Positions 26,098 to 34,528 of a DNA stretch of 64,000 bases are shown here, in pieces (the stretch's first letter is position 1; each line of letters opens with the position of its first letter). The notes beneath the pieces are model-generated. The model saw nothing but the letters and a program-made list of their open reading frames with translations. It had not been told where the DNA came from and made no database searches. This DNA is from Acidimicrobiaceae bacterium. Its GTDB lineage: Bacteria > Actinomycetota > Acidimicrobiia > Acidimicrobiales > Aldehydirespiratoraceae. The DNA lies in the NCBI GenBank assembly GCA_009842325.1, contig VYFQ01000019.1, positions 62,001-126,000 on the forward strand. The letters run 5' to 3'. A program made the position numbers and the translations under genes.

Positions 26098-27015
26098 ATG
26101 AAGCGCATCGCGGCCCGCTCTGTCTACACGCTCATCGTGTTGCTGCTGTCGTCGATCGCGGTCTTCTACGCCATCCGGCTCTCGGGCGGCGACGCGGTGT
26201 CGGCCCGGCTGCCCGCGTCGGCCTCCTACGAGGAGCGCGAGGAGTTCCGGGAGCTGCTGGGCCTCAACGACCCGGTCCACGAGCAGTACTTCCGCTACAT
26301 GGGCCGCCTGCTCACCTTCGACCTGGGCAAGTCGCTCACCAACAACGCCGACATCTTCGACATGCTCACCCACCACGGCAAGAACAGCCTGATACTGGGC
26401 GCGGCCGCCTTCGGGCTGGTGTTCGCCATCGGGGTGCCGTTGGGCATCCTGGCCGCGGTCAGACGCAACAGCTGGGCCGACGGCTCGGTGATGACGTTCT
26501 CGGTGGCCGGCATGGCCGTGCCCAACTTCTGGCTGGCCCTGCTGACGGTGTGGTTATTCGCGTCCACGCTGGGGTGGCTGCCGTCGGCCGGGTGCTGCAG
26601 CTTCAAGCAGTTGATCCTGCCCGCGGTGGTGCTGGCCATGGAGGGGATCGCCCTGACCGTGAGGATGACTCGCTCGGCCATGCTTGAAAACCTCGGCCAG
26701 GACTTCGTGCGGACGCTACGGGCGGGCGGCCTCTCGGAGGCGAGCATCATCGGCAAGCACGTGCTGCGCAACGCCATGGTGCCCATCATCTCGCTGGCCG
26801 GCCTGCGGATCGGCCAGATCGTCGGCTACGCGCTGGTGGTGGAGACGATCTTCGGCTGGCCCGGCCTGGGCCAGGTGCTGGTGAACGCGGTGCTGAGGCG
26901 CGACTACCCGGTGGCCCAGTTCTTCTCGCTGGTGCTGATCGCCATCGTGGTGCTGAGCAACTGGGCAGCCGACGTCGGCTACACCGTGGCCAACCCCAGG
27001 CTGCGCAAGTCATGA
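26098..27015 (+). CDS. ABC transporter permease, DppB/OppB type
   Basis: A 305-residue permease. It has an N-terminal helix, the periplasmic region LLGLNDPVHEQYFRYMGRLL with FDLGKSLT typical of DppB, then further helices and the EAA-like loop VRTLRAGGLSEASIIGKHVL and the ETIFGWPGLGQ motif. GAGGAG precedes ATG 26098. It overlaps the downstream ATPase by ATGA. Confidence 0.9.
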   Translation: MKRIAARSVYTLIVLLLSSIAVFYAIRLSGGDAVSARLPASASYEEREEFRELLGLNDPVHEQYFRYMGRLLTFDLGKSLTNNADIFDMLTHHGKNSLILGAAAFGLVFAIGVPLGILAAVRRNSWADGSVMTFSVAGMAVPNFWLALLTVWLFASTLGWLPSAGCCSFKQLILPAVVLAMEGIALTVRMTRSAMLENLGQDFVRTLRAGGLSEASIIGKHVLRNAMVPIISLAGLRIGQIVGYALVVETIFGWPGLGQVLVNAVLRRDYPVAQFFSLVLIAIVVLSNWAADVGYTVANPRLRKS

Positions 27016-28034
27016 GCGCCGCAACGACCACGACCGGAGCTGCGGCTGCTGCCAACGGCTCGACCGATGCACCGGTTCTGTCGGTCCGCAATCTCCACAC
27101 CGCGGTGGCCACCCCGGAGGGCTCCTTCGATGTGGTCCGCGACGTGTCCTTCGACATCCAACCGAATGAGGTGCTGTGCCTGGTGGGCGAGAGCGGGTGC
27201 GGCAAAACGATCACCGCGCTGTCGATCATGCGGCTGCTGCCCACACCGCCGGTGCGGATCACCTCCGGTGAGATCGTCTTCGACGGAACCGACCTCACCG
27301 AGCTGCCCGAGCGCCGGGTCCGCGACGTGCGCTCGGAGCGCATCTCGATGATCTTCCAGGATCCGCTGACATCGCTCGATCCGGTGTTCACAGTGGGCCA
27401 GGTGATGACCGAGGTGATCCGCACTCACCGGGACGCCACCAAGGCCGAGGCCCGCGACATGAGCGTCGAGATCCTGCGCGCCGTCGGCCTGCCCGCCCCC
27501 ACCGAGCGCTTCGACTCCTACCCCCACGAGCTGTCGGGCGGGATGCGACAGCGGGTGATGATCGCCACCGCCCTGGTGCTGGACCCCGAGATCCTCATCG
27601 CCGACGAGCCCACCACCGCGCTCGATGTGACCGTGCAGGCCCAGATCCTCGAGCGGCTGCGCTCCGAGCAGCAGGACCGCCACATGTCGATGCTGCTCAT
27701 CACCCACGACCTGGCCGTGGTGGCATCAATCGCCGACCGGGTGGCCGTGATGTACGCGGGCGAGATCGTGGAGGAGGCCCCGGTGGACGAGCTGTTCTCC
27801 AACCCGCGCCATCCCTACACCCAGGGCCTGCTGCGGGCCCTGCCCCACGCCAGTCGCAAGCGCCGGGAACTGGTCCCGATCCCGGGACTGGTCCCGCCCA
27901 TGCAGATGATGCCTCCCGGCTGCCGCTTCGCCCCCCGCTGCCCGCACGCGCTGGAGCAGTGCTGGACCGACCATCCCCCCCACGAGGTGGAGGCCGGAGT
28001 GGGGTTCCGCTGCTTCAACCCCCAGCCGTTCTGA
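27012..28034 (+). CDS. ABC transporter ATP-binding protein, DppD/OppD type
   Basis: A 340-residue ATPase with Walker A GESGCGKT, signature LSGGMRQRV, Walker B ILIADEPT and H-loop THD. The C-terminal extension has the [14 protein letters not shown] cysteines of the oligopeptide/dipeptide subfamily. It overlaps the permease by ATGA. The partner DppF-type ATPase is missing from this operon; a candidate lies alone at 42233-43312. Confidence 0.92.
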   Translation: MSAATTTTGAAAAANGSTDAPVLSVRNLHTAVATPEGSFDVVRDVSFDIQPNEVLCLVGESGCGKTITALSIMRLLPTPPVRITSGEIVFDGTDLTELPERRVRDVRSERISMIFQDPLTSLDPVFTVGQVMTEVIRTHRDATKAEARDMSVEILRAVGLPAPTERFDSYPHELSGGMRQRVMIATALVLDPEILIADEPTTALDVTVQAQILERLRSEQQDRHMSMLLITHDLAVVASIADRVAVMYAGEIVEEAPVDELFSNPRHPYTQGLLRALPHASRKRRELVPIPGLVPPMQMMPPGCRFAPRCPHALEQCWTDHPPHEVEAGVGFRCFNPQPF

Positions 28035-28046
28035 CGGCGGGCTGAC

Positions 28047-28739
28047 ATGGCGCCATCGAAACCCTTTCCGATCGAGATCGCCCTGGCTGACGGGACGGTG
28101 CTGCGGGGGATCGAGCATCCTGCCGACGGACCGCCGCTGCTGTTCGTGCACGACCTCGGCGAAGACCTGGACGCCTGGGGTTCGGTGGCGCCCGCAGTGA
28201 GGTCGGAGGGCTTCCGGGTGATCTGCCTGGAGCTGCGGGGCCACGGCCTGTCCGACGGCGAGCCCGACCCGTCCGCCACCGTCAATGACATGACCGGCGC
28301 GCTGGCCGAGGTGCAGGGTGCCTTCGGCCCCTGCGGGCTGGTGGTCCACGGGACCGCGGCCGGTGCCGCCTTCGAGTTGGGCAGCGAGCACGGAGCCCCG
28401 GTCCATGCCGTGATCAGCCCCGCGCCCGGACCGGGCGACGCGGATAGCGGCAACGACGGCATCGGATCGGTCCCCTCTATGCGGGTGCTGTTCACCGGCG
28501 CCCACGACGAGCCCGTCCATGAGCATGTGCGAACGAGCCATTCGAAGATGCGAGGCCAGAACATGTGGATCTCTACGGGCACCGCGTTGCGCGGACCGAC
28601 CCTGCTACAGGAGCACCCTCACCTTGTGGAGCAGCTGGTGATGTTCATGCGCCGGCACCTCACGGCCTACCACCTCGCCTGGATCGCCGAGCAGACCGCT
28701 CACGGGCAAGACTCCGAAGAACAAGGCACTGACGAGTAG
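28047..28739 (+). CDS. Alpha/beta-hydrolase-fold protein lacking the nucleophile
   Basis: A 230-residue protein with the start of an alpha/beta-hydrolase (PPLLFVHDLGEDLDAWGSV, LRGHGLSDG). At the nucleophile elbow the sequence is VVHGTAAGAAF, so Ala104 stands where Ser is expected, and the second half (LFTGAHDEPV) is short. It is probably not a classical esterase; a binding or degenerate enzyme role is possible. It follows the dppD-type gene by 12 bases and likely belongs to the same operon. Confidence 0.6.
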   Translation: MAPSKPFPIEIALADGTVLRGIEHPADGPPLLFVHDLGEDLDAWGSVAPAVRSEGFRVICLELRGHGLSDGEPDPSATVNDMTGALAEVQGAFGPCGLVVHGTAAGAAFELGSEHGAPVHAVISPAPGPGDADSGNDGIGSVPSMRVLFTGAHDEPVHEHVRTSHSKMRGQNMWISTGTALRGPTLLQEHPHLVEQLVMFMRRHLTAYHLAWIAEQTAHGQDSEEQGTDE

Positions 28740-28764
28740 CGGACGAACAGAAAGGCAAGAAGCC

Positions 28765-29631
28765 ATGGACGTAGTGGATGGCCACCTGCATCTCTTCAAG
28801 GCCCTCAGCGACGACTACCCGCGGGCCATCTTCGACATCATGGCGCCGCCCGAGCGGGAGGAGACCGCGGCACGCCTGCTGGAGGCGATGGATGGCGCCG
28901 GCGTGGACCGAGCCATTTTCTGCGCCCTTTCCCCGCACGACCGCTTCCTGGCCGAGGTGCTCGCCGACCATCCGGGCAAGTTCGCGGGCGTCGCTGTCTA
29001 CGACTTCGAGGACTCCGATCCGCTGGCCACTCTGCAGCGCAGAATCGACGCTGGTATCGAGGGCGTCAGGTTCTACGGCCTGGAGGGCGAGCCCGGCTCA
29101 GACCCCGAGTCGCTGGCGGTGTTCCCGGCTCTGGCCGCCATGCGCGACGCCGGAATGAAGGCCTGGTTCTACGGGCCGACCGACCAGGTGGCCCTACTGG
29201 ACGGCTGCCTTGAGCTGCTGCCCGGTCTGAAGGTAGTGCTCAACCATCTGGGGTTCCTGCCCAACATGCACCTGGAGCTGCGGGTGGACGACTACCGGAG
29301 GCCCCGGTTCGACATGCCGCTGCCCCCGCCCGGCCTGGAGGTGGTGGAGGCGCTGGCCGCCAAGCACTCAAGCGTCCACGTCCATCTCTCGGGGCATTAC
29401 GCCTTCAGCGGCGCCCCCTATCCCTACCGGGACCTCCAGTCCACGACCGACCGGATCTACGCCGCCTTCGGCGCGGAGCGAATGGTGATGGCCTCGGACT
29501 GGCCCTGGATCCGCGAGGAGCCCGGCTACCCCGAGACCCTCGGCGTGATCGACCAGCTGCTCGGCGGCATCAGCGCGGCCGAGCGGGAAATGATCCGGGG
29601 CGGCACCGCCATGTCGCTGTTCAACTTCTGA
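28765..29631 (+). CDS. Amidohydrolase family protein (TIM-barrel, amidohydrolase_2)
   Basis: A 288-residue protein with DGHLHLF near the N-terminus (HxH), VVLNHLGF in the middle, VHVHLSGHYAF and the late MVMASDWPW aspartate: a metal-dependent hydrolase or decarboxylase of the amidohydrolase_2 group. Relatives act on lactones or aromatic acids. It trails the peptide-type transporter operon by 25 bases after the hydrolase-like gene; the substrate is unknown. Confidence 0.8.
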   Translation: MDVVDGHLHLFKALSDDYPRAIFDIMAPPEREETAARLLEAMDGAGVDRAIFCALSPHDRFLAEVLADHPGKFAGVAVYDFEDSDPLATLQRRIDAGIEGVRFYGLEGEPGSDPESLAVFPALAAMRDAGMKAWFYGPTDQVALLDGCLELLPGLKVVLNHLGFLPNMHLELRVDDYRRPRFDMPLPPPGLEVVEALAAKHSSVHVHLSGHYAFSGAPYPYRDLQSTTDRIYAAFGAERMVMASDWPWIREEPGYPETLGVIDQLLGGISAAEREMIRGGTAMSLFNF

Positions 29632-29688
29632 AGCCGGAGACCGAGCGCAACGAGGCCGCTGAACGAGCCGTCGCTTTGGCTCTCATTG

Positions 29689-29773
29689 TGTGAGAGCGCT
29701 CTCACATTTACTTCGAATAGTTGTGGACTTGACAAGCTTCAATAGTAGTCATATGGTTGGGAGCGCTCCCAAC
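29689..29773 (+). promoter_or_regulatory. Promoter with two CebR-like palindromic operators
   Basis: Upstream site TGTGAGAGCGCTCTCACA (29689-29706) and downstream site GTTGGGAGCGCTCCCAAC (29756-29773) are both perfect 18-base palindromes with an AGCGCT core. Between them TTGACA (29729-29734), 17 bases and TATGGT (29752-29757) make a sigma-70-type promoter. The second site contains TGGGAGCGCTCCCA, the sequence bound by the cellobiose repressor CebR of Streptomyces. Confidence 0.8.
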
Positions 29774-29783
29774 AAGGAGGCCC

Positions 29784-30815
29784 ATGGAACGACGGCTGAA
29801 CCTGGAGGATGTCGGGCGCCGCGCCGGCGTCTCGCGCTCCACCGTCTCGCGGGTCGTCAACGGAGGGCACGTGAGCTCCGAGACCAAGCGGCGGGTGGAG
29901 GCCGTGATCGCCGAGACCGGCTACCGCCCCCACGCGGCGGCCCGCTCGCTCGCCTCGAACAGCACCGGCGTCATCGGGCTCGTGATACCCAGCGCGGCCG
30001 GGACCCTGTTCGACGACCCCTACTTCGGCCGGCTCATCCTGGGGATCAGCAGCGCCACCAACGAAGTCGACATGACACTGGCCCTGTTCCTGTTCGGCGA
30101 CGGACCCGACGAACGCTCGATCATCTCCCGGGTCGTCACACCCGGCCTCGTCGACGGTGTGATCGTCACCGCCACCACCAGGGGCGACCCCCTGATCGAC
30201 CACATGCAGGGCACCAACATGCCCTTCGTGGTGGTCGGGCGGCCCGACAACGCCGTCTCCACCTTCTGCGTCGACGTCGACAACCGGGCCGGCGCCCGGA
30301 CCGCGGCCCTGCACCTCGCCGCGCTCGGGCGCAGCCGGCCGGCGCTCATCGCGGCGCCCTCGAACACCTCGGCGGGGATCGACCGCCGCAACGGCTTCCT
30401 CGAAGGGCTGGCCGAAGCGGGCCTCAGCGTCGAGGATCGCATCGCGGAGGGCGACTGGTCCCAGGATTCTGGCCGCATCGCGATGGCCCGGCTGCTGGGC
30501 GGACAACCGGACTCGGTGTTCGTCTCCTCGGACCGCATGGCCGTCGGCGCGCTCCGGGCGGTCAGCGAGGCCGGCCTGAACTGCCCGCGCGACATCTCGG
30601 TGGTGTCGTTCGACGGCATCGTGCCGCCGGACCTCACGACCCCCCGGCTGACCTCAGTCGTCCAGCCCGTGACGGAGGTCGGCGAGCGGGCCGTGCGGCT
30701 GCTCACGTCGGTGATCGGCGGCGCCTCGACGACGCCCGAGCACGTGGTGTTCCCGACGGAGCTCGCCGTGCGCGAGTCGTGCGGATCCACCGCCCAAGCG
30801 CGACCAGGAGCGTGA
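29784..30815 (+). CDS. LacI family regulator, CebR-like
   Basis: A 343-residue repressor with HTH NLEDVGRRAGVSRSTVSRVV at residues 6-25, hinge YRPHAAARSLA and a sugar-sensing domain (IGLVIPSAAGTLFDDPYFG, VVSFDGIVPPDLTTPRLTSV). AAGGAGG four bases ahead fixes ATG 29784. It lies first in the operon, right behind two CebR-type operators, so it should repress its own operon, with a gluco-oligosaccharide as likely inducer. Confidence 0.88.
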   Translation: MERRLNLEDVGRRAGVSRSTVSRVVNGGHVSSETKRRVEAVIAETGYRPHAAARSLASNSTGVIGLVIPSAAGTLFDDPYFGRLILGISSATNEVDMTLALFLFGDGPDERSIISRVVTPGLVDGVIVTATTRGDPLIDHMQGTNMPFVVVGRPDNAVSTFCVDVDNRAGARTAALHLAALGRSRPALIAAPSNTSAGIDRRNGFLEGLAEAGLSVEDRIAEGDWSQDSGRIAMARLLGGQPDSVFVSSDRMAVGALRAVSEAGLNCPRDISVVSFDGIVPPDLTTPRLTSVVQPVTEVGERAVRLLTSVIGGASTTPEHVVFPTELAVRESCGSTAQARPGA

Positions 30816-30885
30816 TGTCCACAGCTCCTTCGCAATCAGTCCCAATGCGTCGCAAGACGTGACCCAACAACAGGAGGGAAACAAC

Positions 30886-32517
30886 ATGAGTAAATCAACC
30901 ATCGGACGGCTGCTCGCCGTGCTGCTCGCCGTATGCCTTGTGGCTGCGGCCTGCGGCAGCGACGACGAGCCGGCTCCCGTCGCCGTAGTCGACACCGCGG
31001 CAGTGGACCAGGCCCAGGCCGACGCCGCCGAGGCCCAGGCCCAGGCCGACGAGGCCGCCGCAGAGGCCGCAGCCGCGGAGGCCGCAGCCGCGGAGGCCGA
31101 GGCCGCGCTGGCGGCTGCGCAAGCCGACGCTGACGCCGACGCGGGCGCGCTGGCGGATCTTGAGGCGCAGCTGGCCGAGGCGCAAGCGGCGGCGGACGCA
31201 GCCGACGCCGAGGCGGCCGCAGCGGCCGACCAAGCCGCAGCCGCCGAGGCTGCCGCAGAAGAGGCGGCAGCGGCCGCAGCCGCGGCTGCCGAGCCCCCCA
31301 AGGACGACGTGACGCTGCGCGTGCTGGTGCACCAGAACCCGCCGATGGTGGAGTTCATGGAGGAGTTCAACGACTCCTTCGAGGCGGCCAACCCGCACGT
31401 GACCGTCGACATGTCGGTGGTGGCGCCGGGCGACCTCAGCATCTCGACGCAGACCCGCCTGACCGCGGGCGACATCGACGTCATCGACATCTTCGGTTTC
31501 TCCAACGCGGCCCAGCCGTACATGTCGGGCATCCAGCCCCCGAACTGGCAGACCCTCATCGAGGCCGGCCTGCTGATGGACCTCACCCGCCAGCCGTTCG
31601 TCGACCACTACGACAGGGCGACCCTCGACGACGCGGGCTCCTTCGAGGGCAGGCTGTACGCGATCAACCTCGGACGGGTGTCCTACAGCGGCATGTTCCT
31701 GAACCTCGACCTGTTCGACTCGGTCGGCGTGGACGTCCCGACGACCTGGAGTGAGCTGGTCGCCGCATGCGACACGTTCAAGGCCTCCGGCAACGAGTGC
31801 ATGACGCTCGGCGGCGGCGACGGCTGGCCGATCTTCGTCGGCGCCTACGGCCTGCTCGGCGCGATGTACCCCGACCAGGAGGCCCTGGTGGAGGGACTGT
31901 GGACCGGCGACATCCGCTGGGACGACGAGCGCTCCACCGAGATGCTGCGCCGGATGCAGGTGTTCACCACCGAGATGCTCGAGGACGGCGTCTCCGGCCT
32001 CTCCCATGACGCCGCTCCGGCCCGGTTCGCGGCCGGCGACGTCGCCATGATGCCAACCGGCGTGTGGCAGGCACCTGCCCTCGACGACGTCGGGTTCGAC
32101 TGGACCTACATCCCGTTCCCGGGCAGCGACGACCCCGAGGACAACAAGTACCTGTTCGGGAAGTACGACCAGGGCTGGGCCATCGCGGCCGACACCCCGT
32201 ACCCCGACGAGTCGCTCGCATACCTGGCGGCCTTCTCGGAGCCGGACACCTACCAGGCGTTCGCCAACGCGGTCGGCTTCATCCCAACGCAGCCCACAGC
32301 CAGCCTGAACACCAAGCTCGGCGCTGAGGTCGCGCCGTACCTGGCGAACTACCGGGTCGGTTTCGAGCAGTTCTGGGCGGCGCCCGCAGGCGCCGGCCAG
32401 TGGTCCAACGCATCGCATGCCCCGGCCTGGTTCGCTCCGTTCAACGAGTGGACCGACGCGGCCGCGCTGGCAGCCCAGGCCCAGGCCGACCTCCAGTCCG
32501 GGCTCGACGCCGGCTAG
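30886..32517 (+). CDS. Sugar ABC transporter substrate-binding lipoprotein with Ala-rich stalk
   Basis: A 543-residue binding protein. A signal peptide ends VAAAC (Cys23). Residues about 38-138 are almost only Ala, Glu, Asp and Gln in heptad-like spacing (for example ADAAEAQAQADEAAAEAAAA), which should form a long coiled coil or helix that lifts the binding domain off the membrane. The maltose-binding-type domain begins at VTLRVLVHQNPPMVEFMEEF. CAGGAGG stands before ATG 30886. With GH16 and a phosphorylase-like gene downstream, beta-glucan oligomers are the likely ligand. Confidence 0.87.
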   Translation: MSKSTIGRLLAVLLAVCLVAAACGSDDEPAPVAVVDTAAVDQAQADAAEAQAQADEAAAEAAAAEAAAAEAEAALAAAQADADADAGALADLEAQLAEAQAAADAADAEAAAAADQAAAAEAAAEEAAAAAAAAAEPPKDDVTLRVLVHQNPPMVEFMEEFNDSFEAANPHVTVDMSVVAPGDLSISTQTRLTAGDIDVIDIFGFSNAAQPYMSGIQPPNWQTLIEAGLLMDLTRQPFVDHYDRATLDDAGSFEGRLYAINLGRVSYSGMFLNLDLFDSVGVDVPTTWSELVAACDTFKASGNECMTLGGGDGWPIFVGAYGLLGAMYPDQEALVEGLWTGDIRWDDERSTEMLRRMQVFTTEMLEDGVSGLSHDAAPARFAAGDVAMMPTGVWQAPALDDVGFDWTYIPFPGSDDPEDNKYLFGKYDQGWAIAADTPYPDESLAYLAAFSEPDTYQAFANAVGFIPTQPTASLNTKLGAEVAPYLANYRVGFEQFWAAPAGAGQWSNASHAPAWFAPFNEWTDAAALAAQAQADLQSGLDAG

Positions 32518-32543
32518 ACAAACCGCACCGTTCCCCTCCCAGA

Positions 32544-32589
32544 TGTGGGGGGCTCCTCGCCGGCACCGCCGGGGCGGGAGCCCCCCACA
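32544..32589 (+). promoter_or_regulatory. Long intergenic hairpin between binding protein and permease
   Basis: TGTGGGGGGCTCC (32544-32556) and GGAGCCCCCCACA (32577-32589) form a perfect 13-bp stem around an inner CGCC/GGCG pairing. It stands in the same position as the stem at 12746-12784 but is unrelated in sequence, so both probably set the ratio of binding protein to permease. Confidence 0.7.
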
Positions 32590-32621
32590 GGGGGAACCCG
32601 AGAACCCTGCGCACCACGGCT

Positions 32622-33557
32622 GTGATCCACCGAAGCTACTTGTTCGCCAAGGGCTGGCGGAGCGCGACTCCGGTCCTGCTGCTGCTGCCCGGCTTCCTGC
32701 TGTACCTGGTGATGGCGGTCGGGCCCTCGCTGGCCACCGCCGTCTACTCGTTCACCGACGCCACCGGCATACGCGGCATAGCCATCAACTGGATCGGCTT
32801 CGAGAACTACGACGAGTTCCTGTTCAGGGGGGCGGCCTCGCGCGACAACATCGCCGCACTGCGCAGGACCATCTACTTCTGCCTCTTCGTCACCGTGATC
32901 CAGTTCGGCATCGGCCTGCTGTTCGCGGTGCTGCTGAACCAGAAGATCCGCGGCAAGAAGTTCTTCAGGACGCTGTTCTTCATGCCGGTCATCCTCGGCG
33001 TCGCCATCCAGGGGCTCATCTGGAAGCTCTTCCTGCTGCCGAGGGGCGGCCCGGCCGCCGAGTTCTTTCAGCTCTTCGGCTGGACATCGGAACTCTTGGG
33101 CGGCCAGCCCCGGCAGGCGTTCGCCTGGGTGATCGTTGTACAGATCTGGGCGAACGCCGGCATCACGATGGTGATCTTCCTCGCCGGGATGCAGACCATC
33201 CCCGACGAGCTCTACGAGGCCGCCCGCATCGACGGCGCCGGCAAGTGGCAACTGTTCCGCAACGTCACCTGGCCTCTGCTGACGCCGGCCGTCAACACCA
33301 ACCTGCTGCTTAACATCATCGGGTCGCTGCAGGCCTGGCAGCTGTTCCTGGTGCTCATTGGGTACCGCCCGGGCACCCAAGTGCTCGGCTATCTGGTGTT
33401 CGCCGAGGGCTTCGGGCAGACCTCGGGGTCGGTGGTGTCCGCCTTCCGGCAGGGCTACGCCGCGGCCGCGTCGATCGCGCTGTTCATCCTCGTGCTGGTG
33501 TTCGCGCTGGTGACCCACGCCTGGCTGTCGCGCCGCGAGAAGAGGTACATCGGATGA
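32622..33557 (+). CDS. Sugar ABC transporter permease (MalF type)
   Basis: A protein of about 311 residues with six predicted membrane segments, FIGFENYDEFL-like periplasmic loop and EAA motif LYEAARIDGAGKWQLFRNVTWP. GTG 32622 is the first start past the hairpin, without a strong Shine-Dalgarno. It overlaps the next permease by ATGA. Confidence 0.85.
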   Translation: MIHRSYLFAKGWRSATPVLLLLPGFLLYLVMAVGPSLATAVYSFTDATGIRGIAINWIGFENYDEFLFRGAASRDNIAALRRTIYFCLFVTVIQFGIGLLFAVLLNQKIRGKKFFRTLFFMPVILGVAIQGLIWKLFLLPRGGPAAEFFQLFGWTSELLGGQPRQAFAWVIVVQIWANAGITMVIFLAGMQTIPDELYEAARIDGAGKWQLFRNVTWPLLTPAVNTNLLLNIIGSLQAWQLFLVLIGYRPGTQVLGYLVFAEGFGQTSGSVVSAFRQGYAAAASIALFILVLVFALVTHAWLSRREKRYIG

Positions 33558-34456
33558 CCGCCGTCGAGACGCCTCAGGCGCCCCGGAAGGCCAGAGAGCA
33601 CGGGCCCGAGCGCGCCGTCCGCGGGGAGCCGCCCGGATGGCTCGTCCGGCTCCGGAGGCAGAAGCTGGCGTCGTACGTGATCCTGCTGGTGTTCGCGGTG
33701 CTGTACATCGGGCCGCTGCTGATGCTGGTCACCACCGCGTTCAAGACGCTGCCCGAGTTCTTCCAGAACCCGACCGGCATGCCGGAGTCGCTCCGCTTCG
33801 AGAACTTCACCGAGGCCTGGAACGAAGCCCAGTTCGCCCGCTACCTGATCAACTCCGTCGTCTACACCACGGTGGCCACCGCGGTCTGCGTGGTCACGTC
33901 GGTGCTGGTGGCGTTCCCGATCGCCCGCGGCTACCTCAAGGGCGGGAAGTACATCCTGCTGCTCTACGTGATCGCGCTGTTCCTGCCGCCGGCGCTCATC
34001 CCGCAGTTCCAGCTGATCCTCAACCTGGGCCTCTTCAACACCCGCGCCGGCTACATCCTGCTGTTCCTGGTCAACCCGATCGGCATCATCATCCTCGTCA
34101 ACTACATCAAGGCGATCCCCCGCGAGCTGGACGAGTCGGCCGCCATCGACGGGTGCGGGTACTACCGCTTCGTGTTCAAGATCATCGTTCCGCTTATCCG
34201 CCCGGCCATCGCCACGGTTACGGTCCTGCACGCCATAGGCCTCTGGAACGAACTGGTGCTGGCGATCATCTACCTGACCAACGACGACCTGTACCCGGTG
34301 ACGCGGGGTCTGATCGCCTTCGAGGGCCTCTACGGCGCCAACTGGCCGCCGATGGCCGCCGCCGTCCTGATCCTGATGACGCCGATGGTGGTGCTGTTCC
34401 TGTTCCTGCAGCGCTACATCGTGTCGGGCCTGACCGCCGGGGCCGTGAAGGGCTGA
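33554..34456 (+). CDS. Sugar ABC transporter permease (MalG type)
   Basis: A 300-residue permease with an Arg-rich cytosolic start, membrane helices and EAA motif LDESAAIDGCGYYRFVFKIIVP. It completes the importer with 30886 and 32622; no ATPase gene follows. Confidence 0.88.
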   Translation: MTAVETPQAPRKAREHGPERAVRGEPPGWLVRLRRQKLASYVILLVFAVLYIGPLLMLVTTAFKTLPEFFQNPTGMPESLRFENFTEAWNEAQFARYLINSVVYTTVATAVCVVTSVLVAFPIARGYLKGGKYILLLYVIALFLPPALIPQFQLILNLGLFNTRAGYILLFLVNPIGIIILVNYIKAIPRELDESAAIDGCGYYRFVFKIIVPLIRPAIATVTVLHAIGLWNELVLAIIYLTNDDLYPVTRGLIAFEGLYGANWPPMAAAVLILMTPMVVLFLFLQRYIVSGLTAGAVKG

Positions 34457-34528
34457 CATGGCCAGCACAGGCATTCTCACGCTGCAAGCCCGGCCCGGCG
34501 GGCCACCGCGCTGACGGGCGGGACCTCG

